Shown piece after piece: positions 26,928-39,005 of a DNA stretch of 64,000 bases. How positions within the stretch are numbered: position 1 is the first letter of the stretch; every line of letters starts with the position of its first letter. The notes under the pieces were generated by a model. The model did no database searches, was not told the DNA's origin, and was given only the letters and a program-made list of their open reading frames with translations. The stretch is from the NCBI RefSeq assembly GCF_016820585.1, contig NZ_JADHDX010000001.1:372001-436000 (forward strand), in the 5' to 3' direction. A program made the translations under genes and the position numbers. Source of the stretch: Arthrobacter beigongshangensis. GTDB taxonomy: Bacteria > Bacillota > Bacilli > Bacillales_A > Planococcaceae.

Positions 26928-29900
26928 ACGTCAAGATATTGAAACTATACTAGTAATCGGATCAGGTCCAATCGTTATTGGACAGGCGGCAGAGTTTGAC
27001 TATGCTGGGACACAAGCTTGTCTGTCCTTAAAAGAAGAGGGTTACCGTGTTATTCTCATTAACTCAAACCCTGCAACGATTATGACAGATACAGAAGTGG
27101 CCGATAAAGTCTACATTGAGCCAATCACACTTGAATTTGTCAGCCGTATCATTCGCAAAGAACGTCCTGATGCATTACTACCGACGCTCGGTGGGCAAAC
27201 GGGACTAAACATGGCGATTGAATTGCATGAATCAGGTATTTTAGACGAACTTAACATTGAAATTCTAGGAACAAAGCTCAATGCGATTCATCAAGCTGAG
27301 GACCGTGATTTATTCCGCACGCTGATGAATGAACTAGGTGAGCCTGTGCCAGAAAGTGATATTATTCATAACCTTGAAGAGGCATATGCATTCGTTGAAA
27401 GAATTGGCTATCCAGTCATTGTTCGCCCTGCATTTACGCTTGGTGGTACAGGTGGAGGGATTTGTCATGACAATAAAGAACTTGAAGAAATCGTCGCAAG
27501 TGGCTTGAAATATAGCCCGGTGACACAATGTCTACTGGAAAAATCAATTGCGGGCTTTAAAGAAATCGAATACGAAGTCATGCGTGACTCAGCAGACAAC
27601 GCGATTGTTGTTTGTAATATGGAAAACGTCGATGCAGTCGGTATCCATACAGGTGACTCCATCGTTGCGGCACCAAGCCAAACGATGACAGACCGTGAAA
27701 ATCAAATGCTACGCAATGTATCATTGAAAATTATTCGTGCGCTTGGTATCGAAGGTGGATGTAACGTCCAGCTGGCACTTGATCCGCACAGTTTCGATTA
27801 TTACATCATTGAGGTAAACCCACGTGTTAGCCGATCATCTGCACTGGCATCGAAAGCAACAGGCTACCCAATTGCAAAATTGGCTGCGAAAATTGCGGTA
27901 GGTTTAACGTTAGATGAAATGATGAACCCTGTCACAGGCACAACATACGCTTGTTTCGAACCAGCACTCGATTATATTGTGACAAAAATTCCACGCTGGC
28001 CATTCGATAAATTCGAATCAGCAAAACGAAATTTAGGTACACAAATGAAAGCGACAGGCGAAGTAATGGCGATTGGCCGCACATTTGAAGAGTCTATCTT
28101 GAAAGCTGTGCGCTCACTTGAAACAGGGCAATTCGGTTTATCCTTGAAAAACGGCGCGGATATGACAGATGAATGGATTGAAAAACGCATCCGTCGTGCT
28201 GGTGATGAGCGACTCTTCTTCATTGGTGAAGCATTCCGTAGAGGTGTAACGGTTGCGACGATTCATGAATGGAGTCAAATCGACGTCTTCTTCCTACGCA
28301 AGTTAGAGAAAATCGTTCAGTTTGAAGCGGTTCTACAAGCAAGACCTTTCGACCTTGTAACATTGCGGACTGCAAAACGTATGGGCTTCTCCGACGTAAC
28401 AGTTGCAGAACTGTGGAATACGAATGAGCGTGCTATCTATGATTGGCGTAAAGAGCAAGGACTTATTCCCGTCTATAAGAAAGTCGATACTTGCGCAGGT
28501 GAATTTGAATCGGATACACCATATTTCTATGGCACATATGAAGATGAAAATGAATCGGTTAAATCAGAGAAGAAAAGTGTCATCGTTTTAGGTTCAGGTC
28601 CAATTCGAATCGGACAAGGTGTTGAGTTTGACTACGCGACAGTACACTCTGTTTGGGCAATTCAGCAGGCGGGTTACGAGGCAATCATCATCAACAACAA
28701 CCCAGAAACGGTGTCAACGGACTTCTCGATATCCGATAAATTATACTTTGAGCCACTAACAATTGAAGATGTGATGCACATCATCGATTTGGAGCAGCCA
28801 GAAGGCGTTATCGTTCAGTTTGGTGGACAGACAGCTATCAATCTGGCGGATGGACTGGAAGCACGTGGCGTGAAAATTCTAGGCACATCCCTTGAGGACA
28901 TCGATCGTGCAGAAAATCGAGATAAGTTCGAGAGTGCATTACGTGAAATCGGCATTCCCCAACCACTTGGCAAGACAGCTATGTCAGTAGAAGAAGCAGT
29001 CGTCATTGCCAATGAAATCGGTTATCCAGTACTCGTTAGACCTTCCTATGTACTTGGAGGGCGTGCAATGGAAATCGTCTACCGCGAAGAAGAGCTACTT
29101 CATTATATGGAGCATGCAGTAGAAACAAGCCCTGACCATCCAATTCTTGTTGACCGTTATTTAACAGGAATCGAAATTGAAGTTGATGGTATTTGTGACG
29201 GAGAAAACGTCTTAATTCCAGGCATCATGGAGCATATCGAACGTGCTGGAGTTCACTCAGGTGATTCGATTGCTGTTTATCCGCCACAAAGCTTGTCGGC
29301 TTCTCAAATGGAAACCATCACGGATTATACGACACGCCTGGCAAAAGGCTTGAAAATCGTCGGTTTGCTTAACATTCAGTTCGTTATTTCAGAAGGGCAA
29401 GTGTACGTCATCGAAGTGAATCCACGTTCGAGCCGAACAGTGCCGTTCCTAAGTAAAATTACAGATATCCCGATGGCGAACATCGCAACAAAAGCGATTC
29501 TCGGACAGTCAATCCTTGAACAGGGCTATAAAAATGGATTGGCAGAAGCACCTGCTGGCGTTTACGTCAAAGTACCTGTGTTTTCATTCGCGAAATTGCG
29601 TCGGGTTGACATTACACTCGGACCTGAAATGAAATCGACTGGTGAGGTTATGGGGAAAGATACAACGCTTGAAAAAGCATTGTATAAAGGCCTCGTAGCA
29701 GCGGGTATGGAAATTAAAGAATACGGCTCCGTGCTCATGACTGTATCGGATAAAGATAAAGAAGAAATGGTTGGCATTGCAAAACGTTTTACAGCAATCG
29801 GCTATCGTATTTTGGCAACAGAAGGTACGGCAAAAGTATTGAGAAATCTAGATATCCCAGTGAAAGTTGTCGATAAAATCGGTTCTGAAGGACCAACTCT

Positions 29901-30104
29901 TCTCGACGTGATTCAAAAAGGAGAGGCGCAAGTCGTCATCAATACGTTGACAAAAGGGAAACAACCAGAGCGTGACGGCTTTAGAATTCGCCGAGAATCG
30001 GTTGAAAATGGCGTTCCTTGCTTCACTTCTCTTGATACAGCAGATGCGATGCTACGGGTTATTGAATCAATGACGTTCCAAACGGAGGAAATGGGGATAC
30101 AACA

Positions 30105-30108
<4 letters not shown>
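26920..30108 (+). CDS. carB: Carbamoyl phosphate synthetase large subunit
   Basis: ATP-dependent synthase making carbamoyl phosphate from bicarbonate, ammonia and two ATP. The 1062-residue protein contains the duplicated ATP-grasp halves (each opening with [11 protein letters not shown] or [11 protein letters not shown]) and glycine loops FTLGGTGGG and YVLGGRAME. An oligomerisation linker and a C-terminal MGS-like regulatory domain (about residues 930-1060) follow. It is full length and looks active, unlike the small subunit. The start overlaps carA by eight bases and is preceded by AAAGGAG. Confidence 0.97.
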
Positions 30109-32495
<2,387 letters not shown>

Positions 32496-32499
<4 letters not shown>

Positions 32500-33131
32500 T
32501 GACGCAGAAAAAAGACATCGCCAAAATCCTATTAAACTTAGGGGCAGTTGAATTAAGCCCACATGAGCCATTCACATGGGCATCAGGCATCGAATCACCG
32601 ATTTACTGCGATAACCGTTTAACAATGTCTGATCCAGTTGGACGCAAACAAATCGCACAAGGACTTGCGGATATCATTCGTGAAAAGTACCCAGAGACAA
32701 CAGTGATTGCTGGAACAGCGACAGCGGGCATTCCGCATGCCGCTTGGGTAGCGGACATTCTTGAATTACCAATGGTCTACATCCGTTCAAAAGCAAAAGG
32801 ACACGGACGTAGCCGTCAAATCGAGGGTAAAATTGATGTCGCTGATAAAGCAATCATCATTGAAGATTTGATTTCCACTGGCGGTAGTAGCTTGAATGCA
32901 GCGGAAGCACTTCGTTCTGAAGGTATTGCGGTGACAGGAGTTGTTTCGATCTTTACATATGAACTCCAAAGCGCTGACGAAACATTCGCATCTGCAGGAC
33001 TGACGTATACAAGCTTGACCGATTTTGGTGCACTCGCTGAAGCGGCACAGGAAAGCGGTGCGATTAGTGAAGAGTCGATCGGCAGTTTGTTGGAGTGGCA
33101 TGGGAAATTGAAGGCTGGTTTGTTGAAGTAA
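32496..33131 (+). CDS. pyrE: Orotate phosphoribosyltransferase
   Basis: Joins orotate to PRPP, giving OMP. The 211-residue protein has FTWASGIESPIYCDNR near residue 27, the KAKGHGRSRQIEG catalytic loop, and the PRPP motif AIIIEDLISTGGSSL near residue 120. ATG 32496 overlaps the pyrF stop, with GGAAGGGG upstream. It is the last gene of the pyr operon and is followed by a terminator. Confidence 0.97.
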
Positions 33132-33133
33132 AG

Positions 33134-33178
33134 AGAAAAGCTATTCCACGGGTGTTTGACCTGTAGAATAGCTTTTCT
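33134..33178. terminator. Bidirectional terminator between pyrE and the opuAC-like gene
   Basis: AGAAAAGCTATTC (33134-33146) pairs with GAATAGCTTTTCT (33166-33178). A/T tracts on both sides allow use by the converging genes. Confidence 0.85.
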
Positions 33179-33197
33179 AATTGGCACTCGGAAATAA

Positions 33198-34103
33198 TTA
33201 CTTTTTTAAATCCTCAATGGAATTAACGTCTTCCATATAGGTAGGTACAGCCAATCCTTGTTTAACACCGACCATATTCACTCCGATATCGTCCAATTGT
33301 CCATCGAACTTTTCTACATATGTTTTATGGGTATTCGGTAACCAAGCGGCAAATGTTGCATCTGCACTTCCATCAGCAACAGCTGAAAACATTGGACCTG
33401 GTTCAACCATTGCTAATTGAACAGTGTAACCCATATCTTCGAGGACGATTTTCATCATATTATGGCTCGCAAGTTCACTGTCCCATGGCGCATAGGCAAG
33501 CTTGATTGTATCTCCGTCCACGGTAGCAACTCCATCCGTCCATTCTGCTACTTTTTCTGGATTGTCATCAATCCATGTTTGTGCAGCTTCTTCAGGCTTG
33601 ACACCATCTTCAATGGCAATCATAATCTGAGCCATGTCATCCATATCCCACTCGAAACGCTCGAAAATCGCATAGGCTTCAGGGAGATCTTCTTTCAACC
33701 CAATACGACCAATAGAATGGATTTCTTCAGCATCCCCGTAGATTAGTTTTGGATCATCCAAATACTTTAAATCGAATTTTGAAAACTTCCAATGTGGACT
33801 CCAAGCAGTTATGATAATGGGTTCTTCTTTATCATAGGCCCTTTTCAAAGCGGCTGTCATAGTGGCACCAGATCCCGAAGTTACATTCCAATCTGGCAGA
33901 TCGTATTCTTGAAGTACTTTCGCCGTTAATTCCATATGACCTGATCCAGGGTCAATCCCTACGATTGTATGGTCTACGGATTCACCGACTGCTGCATTTG
34001 TGCCTGTCGTTTTATCCTCATTGCTGTCACTACTACAAGCTGCAAGCCCTAACGCCAACAACGCAGCAGTTCCAATCCCAGTTACCTTTTTTAAAAGTGT
34101 CAT
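33198..34103 (-). CDS. Glycine betaine/proline-betaine ABC transporter substrate-binding lipoprotein, OpuAC-like, orphan
   Basis: Substrate-binding lipoprotein of the OpuAC family. The signal peptide ends with lipobox LAAC (Cys23), followed by an acidic Ser/Asp/Asn linker. The mature protein has the QAT-family opening VGIDPGSGHMELT and Trp residues in ITAWSPHWKF, YAPWDSE and AAWLPNTH that could form the aromatic cage for a quaternary amine. The 301-residue length is complete. No permease or ATPase gene is nearby, so it must use components encoded elsewhere or act as a receptor. GGAGGAA precedes the ATG. The exact ligand cannot be told. Confidence 0.88.
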   Translation of the reverse strand: MTLLKKVTGIGTAALLALGLAACSSDSNEDKTTGTNAAVGESVDHTIVGIDPGSGHMELTAKVLQEYDLPDWNVTSGSGATMTAALKRAYDKEEPIIITAWSPHWKFSKFDLKYLDDPKLIYGDAEEIHSIGRIGLKEDLPEAYAIFERFEWDMDDMAQIMIAIEDGVKPEEAAQTWIDDNPEKVAEWTDGVATVDGDTIKLAYAPWDSELASHNMMKIVLEDMGYTVQLAMVEPGPMFSAVADGSADATFAAWLPNTHKTYVEKFDGQLDDIGVNMVGVKQGLAVPTYMEDVNSIEDLKK

Positions 34104-34782
34104 GTTCTTATTTCCTCCTTAATTTTTCCATATATGATATGGATTAAAAATTAATCGGGTATAAGTAAGCGCAATAGGTGTAAATAGAAATTACCAGAAG
34201 AGGGGGGGTTGAAACCCTCCATTAAAGAAGAATGACAAAGAAGGCAATTCTTTATAGCCTTATCGGATAAAGAATTTGCTGTAGTATGGGGAGTTTCTCT
34301 AGCGAAGAATGATTGTACATTCGCCTTTTCGTGCATCCATACAAATGGTTGACAATTCCCTTTTTTATTTCCAACAAAACAATAGCCTCTTCCATGTTGA
34401 GCGGCGTGCATTTTATAGTAAGTTATCTATTATCGATACTAGCCCCCTTATGATAATGATATGTGTTCAACAAACCGCAAATTAACTACATGTAAATCCC
34501 TTAATGATCTGGACTGTTCACCATCAGCCATTCATTACCCAACAACAGCTTAACATACTTTTGGTCGTCTTTCTTTTTACATTATTTGAATACTCGCTTT
34601 TAATAGTTCTTTATACTTATTCTTTAAAAGGGGGATACTTGGTGATAGTGAAGATAAAGGATTCCTATACCTAGTGTAGTCAAGCGATGTAAGAGGTGTC
34701 TGAAACCTTAATATAATTTGACGGTTTAAATAAAATGGAACAGGATTTAATTTTAATAAAAAAGTACTTTTTCACTAATAAT
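34104..34782. other. Gene-poor interval with one hairpin
   Basis: About 680 bases without a gene I can support. The stretch near 34104-34140 is the ribosome-site and promoter side of the minus-strand lipoprotein gene. GCAATTCTTTAT (34244-34255) and ATAAAGAATTTGC (34267-34279) form a hairpin with one bulge. An 86-codon minus-strand frame at 34151-34411 is Cys/His-rich in places, has no recognisable domain, and is not called. The rest is A/T-rich and unassigned. Confidence 0.6.
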
Positions 34783-34820
34783 AAAAGGGGTGCCTCGTGT
34801 GAGACAGCCCTTTGCTTTTA
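34783..34820 (-). terminator. Terminator after the MOSC gene
   Basis: AAAAGGGGTGCCTC and GAGACAGCCCTTT form an imperfect stem around GTGT, with A/T tracts on both flanks. It lies just past the minus-strand MOSC stop. Confidence 0.65.
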
Positions 34821-34840
34821 GTTCATGTTCTACTGGAGTG

Positions 34841-35512
34841 TCATAATGAATATGAAGGATTGGTCAATTTCTCCAATCGCTTCGTCAATCGTTCCCGCCA
34901 ATCTTCAGCCAGATCCTGAACCGCCAACACTTGTTGGATTCCCTTAATATCCTTCGGACGGTGGAAATAAAGTTGATTGGCAAACAGGATGGACACTTGT
35001 TGAGGATGGGATTCGACTAATGTAATGGTCGAATCTTCGCGAACAATGCCTTCTTTTAGCACACGACATAAATAACCTGTAAATCCTGTATCGACCATCC
35101 CTTTCATAAGGGGAGGAAGTTCAGTTCTTTTGGTAATTGTGCTACAGGGAATGCGTCCTTGAGTCACTTGAATAACCGCTTCCCCAAGGCGGAAAACATC
35201 TCCAATATGAACGTCTTGTTCGAGCATATGGCTCACAGTTATATTTTCCCCGAAAGCTGCGGGTGGTAGAGGCTTGTTAAACTTCTGCTCCCAAAGCGCG
35301 TAGTGCTCATATGGATAGACACAAACAGCGCGGTCAAGCCCGCCATGATGTTGTAAATCTGCTACACCATCACCCCGAAAGCCATCTTTTGCTAGAAAGA
35401 CTTCCTCTACTGTTTCTTTACAAATAGCTGTTTCAAGCTCTTTGTCCGTACCATACTTCATTTTTTTCGGCAATCCGATTGATAAGTTTTTTAATTCAAT
35501 GATGGTTGTCAT
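34841..35512 (-). CDS. MOSC domain protein (YiiM-like)
   Basis: MOSC domain protein of 223 residues from the ATG at 35512; a longer in-frame frame reaches 35581 without a good start. MOSC domains carry sulfur or act in molybdenum-cofactor-dependent detoxification such as N-hydroxylated compound reduction. The domain is seen in FRGDGVADLQHHGGLDRAVCVYPYEHY, FGENITV and the conserved Cys in GRIPCSTI. The C-terminal region resembles the 3-alpha domain found in YiiM-type proteins. It appears monocistronic. The substrate is unknown. Confidence 0.85.
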   Translation of the reverse strand: MTTIIELKNLSIGLPKKMKYGTDKELETAICKETVEEVFLAKDGFRGDGVADLQHHGGLDRAVCVYPYEHYALWEQKFNKPLPPAAFGENITVSHMLEQDVHIGDVFRLGEAVIQVTQGRIPCSTITKRTELPPLMKGMVDTGFTGYLCRVLKEGIVREDSTITLVESHPQQVSILFANQLYFHRPKDIKGIQQVLAVQDLAEDWRERLTKRLEKLTNPSYSL

Positions 35513-35733
35513 ATTATGTACCTGCTTTCCGCCAAGTTCAACTTTTCTTATAATTAAACCACAGCGGAACGACGTTATCAAAATAATTTAAGGCACCTGT
35601 AAATTGTGTTGAATGAGAGTATGACAATTTTAGATGAAAGACTTGGTACGAAGTGAAATGGATATGATAGTAGAAAGAGGAGGGAACTGTAGATTAGGAA
35701 GAGAGATTTAAAGCATGCGAGGAGTTAAAAATT

Positions 35734-35985
35734 ATGAAAGAGTTTAAAATAACTTATTTTTTCAGTGAAAATCATTACATCAGAAGATTTATTCATATGG
35801 AATCTTTTGGAAGTGCGGAAGAGCTAATCCGAGGTGAGCGAGATCAATATATATCGTTTCAGGATAGCAGGGGAATCTATCATGAATTGAATACAAAAGG
35901 TGTTCGGGTTGTTCAACTATCCGAGTATTTTAGAGTTGATAGAAGTAACGGAGTTAAACAAGAAGGCGAACGTATAGAAAAATAA
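35734..35985 (+). CDS. Small protein of unknown function
   Basis: 83-residue product that I do not recognise. GAGGAG (35719-35724) is nine bases before the ATG, supporting expression. It is mixed charged and aromatic (MKEFKITYFFSENHYIRRFIHMESF) with a basic, polar C-terminus, no signal peptide and no membrane segment. It lies in the variable region between the MOSC gene and rqcH, divergent from the MOSC gene, and ends at a shared terminator. Confidence 0.6.
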   Translation: MKEFKITYFFSENHYIRRFIHMESFGSAEELIRGERDQYISFQDSRGIYHELNTKGVRVVQLSEYFRVDRSNGVKQEGERIEK

Positions 35986-35991
35986 AAACGA

Positions 35992-36021
35992 CCGTTGATT
36001 CCATGCAAATGGAATCAACGG
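35992..36021. terminator. Bidirectional terminator between the small protein gene and rqcH
   Basis: A perfect 13-bp stem, CCGTTGATTCCAT (35992-36004) with ATGGAATCAACGG (36009-36021), around GCAA; A-rich upstream and T-rich downstream. Confidence 0.88.
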
Positions 36022-36028
36022 CCGCTTT

Positions 36029-37720
36029 TCATTTTCGAAGCTTCATTACAACATCTTCATCAGGCGTGACAAACATTGTCTTCTGCTCGAAATAAATGAC
36101 AAATCCAGGCTTCGATCCATTCGGCTTTTTCACATGCCGCACTTCCGTGTAGTCGACAGGTACGGAAGAAGAACCGCGTGCTTTGCTGAAATAAGCAGAT
36201 AATGTCGCTGCTTCTCTAATCGTTTCTTCATCGGGATTCGTATCGTGAATGACGACGTGCGATCCAGGAATGTCTTTTGTGTGGAGCCAGACATTATCGC
36301 GTGCAGCCATCTTGAACGTCAAATAGTCATTTTGTTTATTGTTTTTACCGACTGAAATTTTGACTCCAGCAGAAGATACATAGGTTTCCGGTGCTGGTTT
36401 CTTCGGTTTAATCTTCTTTTTTAGCTTGCGTGCTTTCAGAAAACCGAGTTCCGCAAGTTCTTCGCGTATTTCTTCGATGTCTTCAGGGGAGGCTTGCATG
36501 ACCTGCTGTTTAATCATTTCAAAGTAGGCAATGTCCTCGGCTGCTTTTTCTAGTTGTTCCGCAATCATTATGAGAGCTGTTTTCGCTTTTACATAGCGTG
36601 AATAATAACGCTGAGCATTGTCAATTGGCGTTTTACGAGGATCGAGTGGAATGGATACCGTCGTACCTTCCTCATAATAATTATCTACAACTGCCTCTGT
36701 CATCCCTTTTTGCAACGCATAGCTATTGGCGGTCAGTAACTCACCGTACAGCTGAAATGTATCTAACTTCCCAGCAGCATCTTGTTCCTTCGAAAGTTTT
36801 TTCACTTTTAAATTTAACTTGGCAATTTCGTTGTCGAGCCAGCGTTCCAAATCCGCTGCCTGTGATTTGACGCGCTCTCTTTCTGCCCGTGCAAAATAGA
36901 CCTTATCCAATAAATTACCAAGTGTCTCGTATGAGGCAACCGTTTTATCCGCATGTGATAACATAGCTGCGGAAAATACCGTTTTCGTCCCGATTTCTGC
37001 AATATTTGGTGTACTAGCTATTCCTTTAAATGAAGCGAGAAATGCTGCAAATAAAGCGAATGTTTCATTCGCAGGGACGCCCCTCATTCTAAATAATAAT
37101 TCTTCCGCATTAATGGGTGAGAAGCCTGAAAAGGCTCCAACAACGTCCCGAGCACTTTCGAACTGTGGGAACAATGAATTGAATTGTTGCTCGGTTACAC
37201 TAAATGGATCTGTTTTGTCTTGTGGCGGCGCGGGTATGAAAGGCTGCCCTGGTAACACTGTTCGGTAACTGTTCACAGAAGGTGGTAAATGTTTCATACT
37301 ATCAATGATCATGTCGCGCTCCGGATCGACGATTAACAAGTTACTGTGCCGGCCCATAATTTCAATATACAATCTTCGACTAATGTCATCCCCGATTTCA
37401 TTTTTCGCCTGAATATCGAACGTAATAATTCTGTCTGTGCCGAATTGATCGACAGCTGTAATCGTTCCGCCTTCTAGATGTTTGCGCAATACCATACAAA
37501 ACATCGGAGGTTCAGAAGGGTTTGTAATTGCCTCTTCTGTTAACTGGACGCGTGAATAAGATGAATGGATAGAGATAAGAAGTTTATGATTTTTGCCGCC
37601 TGAACGGATAAGAAATACGACTTCTTGTGTGTTGGGCTGATGAATTTTGGAAATGCGTCCGTTTTTCAGAACCTGCAATTCCTGCACCATCGCCGTAGTG
37701 AATAAACCGTCAAATGCCAT
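36029..37720 (-). CDS. rqcH: Ribosome quality-control protein RqcH (NFACT family, formerly YloA/FbpA)
   Basis: Binds obstructed 50S subunits and recruits tRNA-Ala to add C-terminal alanine tails marking stalled nascent chains for degradation; earlier annotated as a fibronectin-binding protein. The 563-residue product has the NFACT-N domain (MAFDGLFTTAMVQEL, IEIMGRHSNLLIVD near residue 120), helix-hairpin-helix and long coiled-coil regions (about 280-430), and the NFACT-R domain (DNVWLHTKDIPGSHVVI near residue 480). GAAAGAGG precedes the ATG. It is divergent from gmk. Confidence 0.94.
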   Translation of the reverse strand: MAFDGLFTTAMVQELQVLKNGRISKIHQPNTQEVVFLIRSGGKNHKLLISIHSSYSRVQLTEEAITNPSEPPMFCMVLRKHLEGGTITAVDQFGTDRIITFDIQAKNEIGDDISRRLYIEIMGRHSNLLIVDPERDMIIDSMKHLPPSVNSYRTVLPGQPFIPAPPQDKTDPFSVTEQQFNSLFPQFESARDVVGAFSGFSPINAEELLFRMRGVPANETFALFAAFLASFKGIASTPNIAEIGTKTVFSAAMLSHADKTVASYETLGNLLDKVYFARAERERVKSQAADLERWLDNEIAKLNLKVKKLSKEQDAAGKLDTFQLYGELLTANSYALQKGMTEAVVDNYYEEGTTVSIPLDPRKTPIDNAQRYYSRYVKAKTALIMIAEQLEKAAEDIAYFEMIKQQVMQASPEDIEEIREELAELGFLKARKLKKKIKPKKPAPETYVSSAGVKISVGKNNKQNDYLTFKMAARDNVWLHTKDIPGSHVVIHDTNPDEETIREAATLSAYFSKARGSSSVPVDYTEVRHVKKPNGSKPGFVIYFEQKTMFVTPDEDVVMKLRK

Positions 37721-37750
37721 GCTGATTCCTCTTTCAATTCGTTTTGTCCC

Positions 37751-37759
37751 ATTTTACCA
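37751..37759 (-). promoter_or_regulatory. Extended -10 promoter for rqcH
   Basis: On the minus strand the sequence reads TGGTAAAAT, an extended -10 element, about 30 bases before the rqcH ATG. No convincing -35 was found. Confidence 0.55.
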
Positions 37760-37775
37760 CTCTATGCGTGTGGTA

Positions 37776-37784
37776 TGGTATAAT
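37776..37784 (+). promoter_or_regulatory. Extended -10 promoter for gmk-rpoZ
   Basis: TGGTATAAT is an extended -10 with a perfect TATAAT hexamer. The -35 region is weak. It lies back to back with the rqcH promoter. Confidence 0.68.
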
Positions 37785-37806
37785 AAGTGTAGATTGTTTT
37801 GATTGA

Positions 37807-38496
<690 letters not shown>

Positions 38497-38499
38497 ACG

Positions 38500-38724
38500 A
38501 TGTTAACACCAACACTGGATTCATTAAAAGAGAAAGTCGATTCTAAATATACACTAGTCACTCTTGCCTCAAAACGAGCACGTCAAATGCAGGAGGAAGG
38601 TACGAAGCTCTTAACTTCGTACAGATCACATAAAAATGTTGGAAAAGCACTTGAGGAAGTCGCAGCAGGCGTTTTATCAAAAGAAAAACAAGATGATTCT
38701 ATCATTTACGAAGACGAAGTGTAA
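38500..38724 (+). CDS. rpoZ: RNA polymerase omega subunit
   Basis: Small subunit aiding assembly of RNA polymerase beta-prime. The 74-residue product carries the family core LDSLKEKVDSKYTLVTLASKRARQMQ and VGKALEEVAAGVL. GGAAGGGG precedes the ATG. It is co-transcribed with gmk. Repeat A copy 3 begins about 12 bases after the stop. Confidence 0.94.
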   Translation: MLTPTLDSLKEKVDSKYTLVTLASKRARQMQEEGTKLLTSYRSHKNVGKALEEVAAGVLSKEKQDDSIIYEDEV

Positions 38725-38736
38725 GTTTAAACCATC

Positions 38737-38935
38737 AATCAATTACGCCTCGGCGTAATTGCGTCCAAATTTTGAATTGCGCTTGCGCAATTGACTCCCT
38801 TCAAAATTTGTGACATCCGCCGGAGGCTTAACTTAAATCAGCCGGGGCTTGAACTTTCACTGAATTTGAAGGTATATCTAGCATTCATCCCACCACTTAT
38901 AGAAGTGAAGGATTTCTGCTGAATTTAGTTAAAAT
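38737..38935 (+). repeat. Repeat family A, copy 3 (plus orientation)
   Basis: About 199 bp between rpoZ and coaBC. Hairpin 1 is CAATTACGCC (38740-38749) / GGCGTAATTG (38752-38761). The nested hairpin has a perfect 10-bp outer stem, AAATTTTGAA (38767-38776) with TTCAAAATTT (38800-38809), and an inner AATTGCGC/GCGCAATT. The constant block GTGACATCCGCCGGAGGCT follows at about 38810-38828, then a middle region and GCTGAATTTAGTTAA at the end. Arms differ from copy 1 by paired changes. Confidence 0.9.
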
Positions 38936-38948
38936 AAGCATACGCCAT

Positions 38949-38986
38949 ACTCCCTTAGAAACGAATTTTCTTTGGGAGTTTGTCAT
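38949..38986 (+). terminator. Weak terminator-like hairpin before coaBC
   Basis: ACTCCC (38949-38954) and GGGAGT (38974-38979) flank a partly paired AGAAA/TTTCT region, followed by a T-rich run. It may end the gmk-rpoZ transcript. Confidence 0.5.
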
Positions 38987-39005
38987 TTTAGAAAGGATGA
39001 GAACT

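Noticed and set aside
34151-34411. 86-codon minus-strand frame upstream of the lipoprotein gene
   Set aside because: No clear ribosome site, no recognisable domain, and its DNA contains a hairpin that explains the sequence pattern; not called as a gene.
35582-35733. Promoters in the divergent gap before the 83-residue protein
   Set aside because: Several partial -35/-10 pairs exist, but none has acceptable sequence and spacing together.
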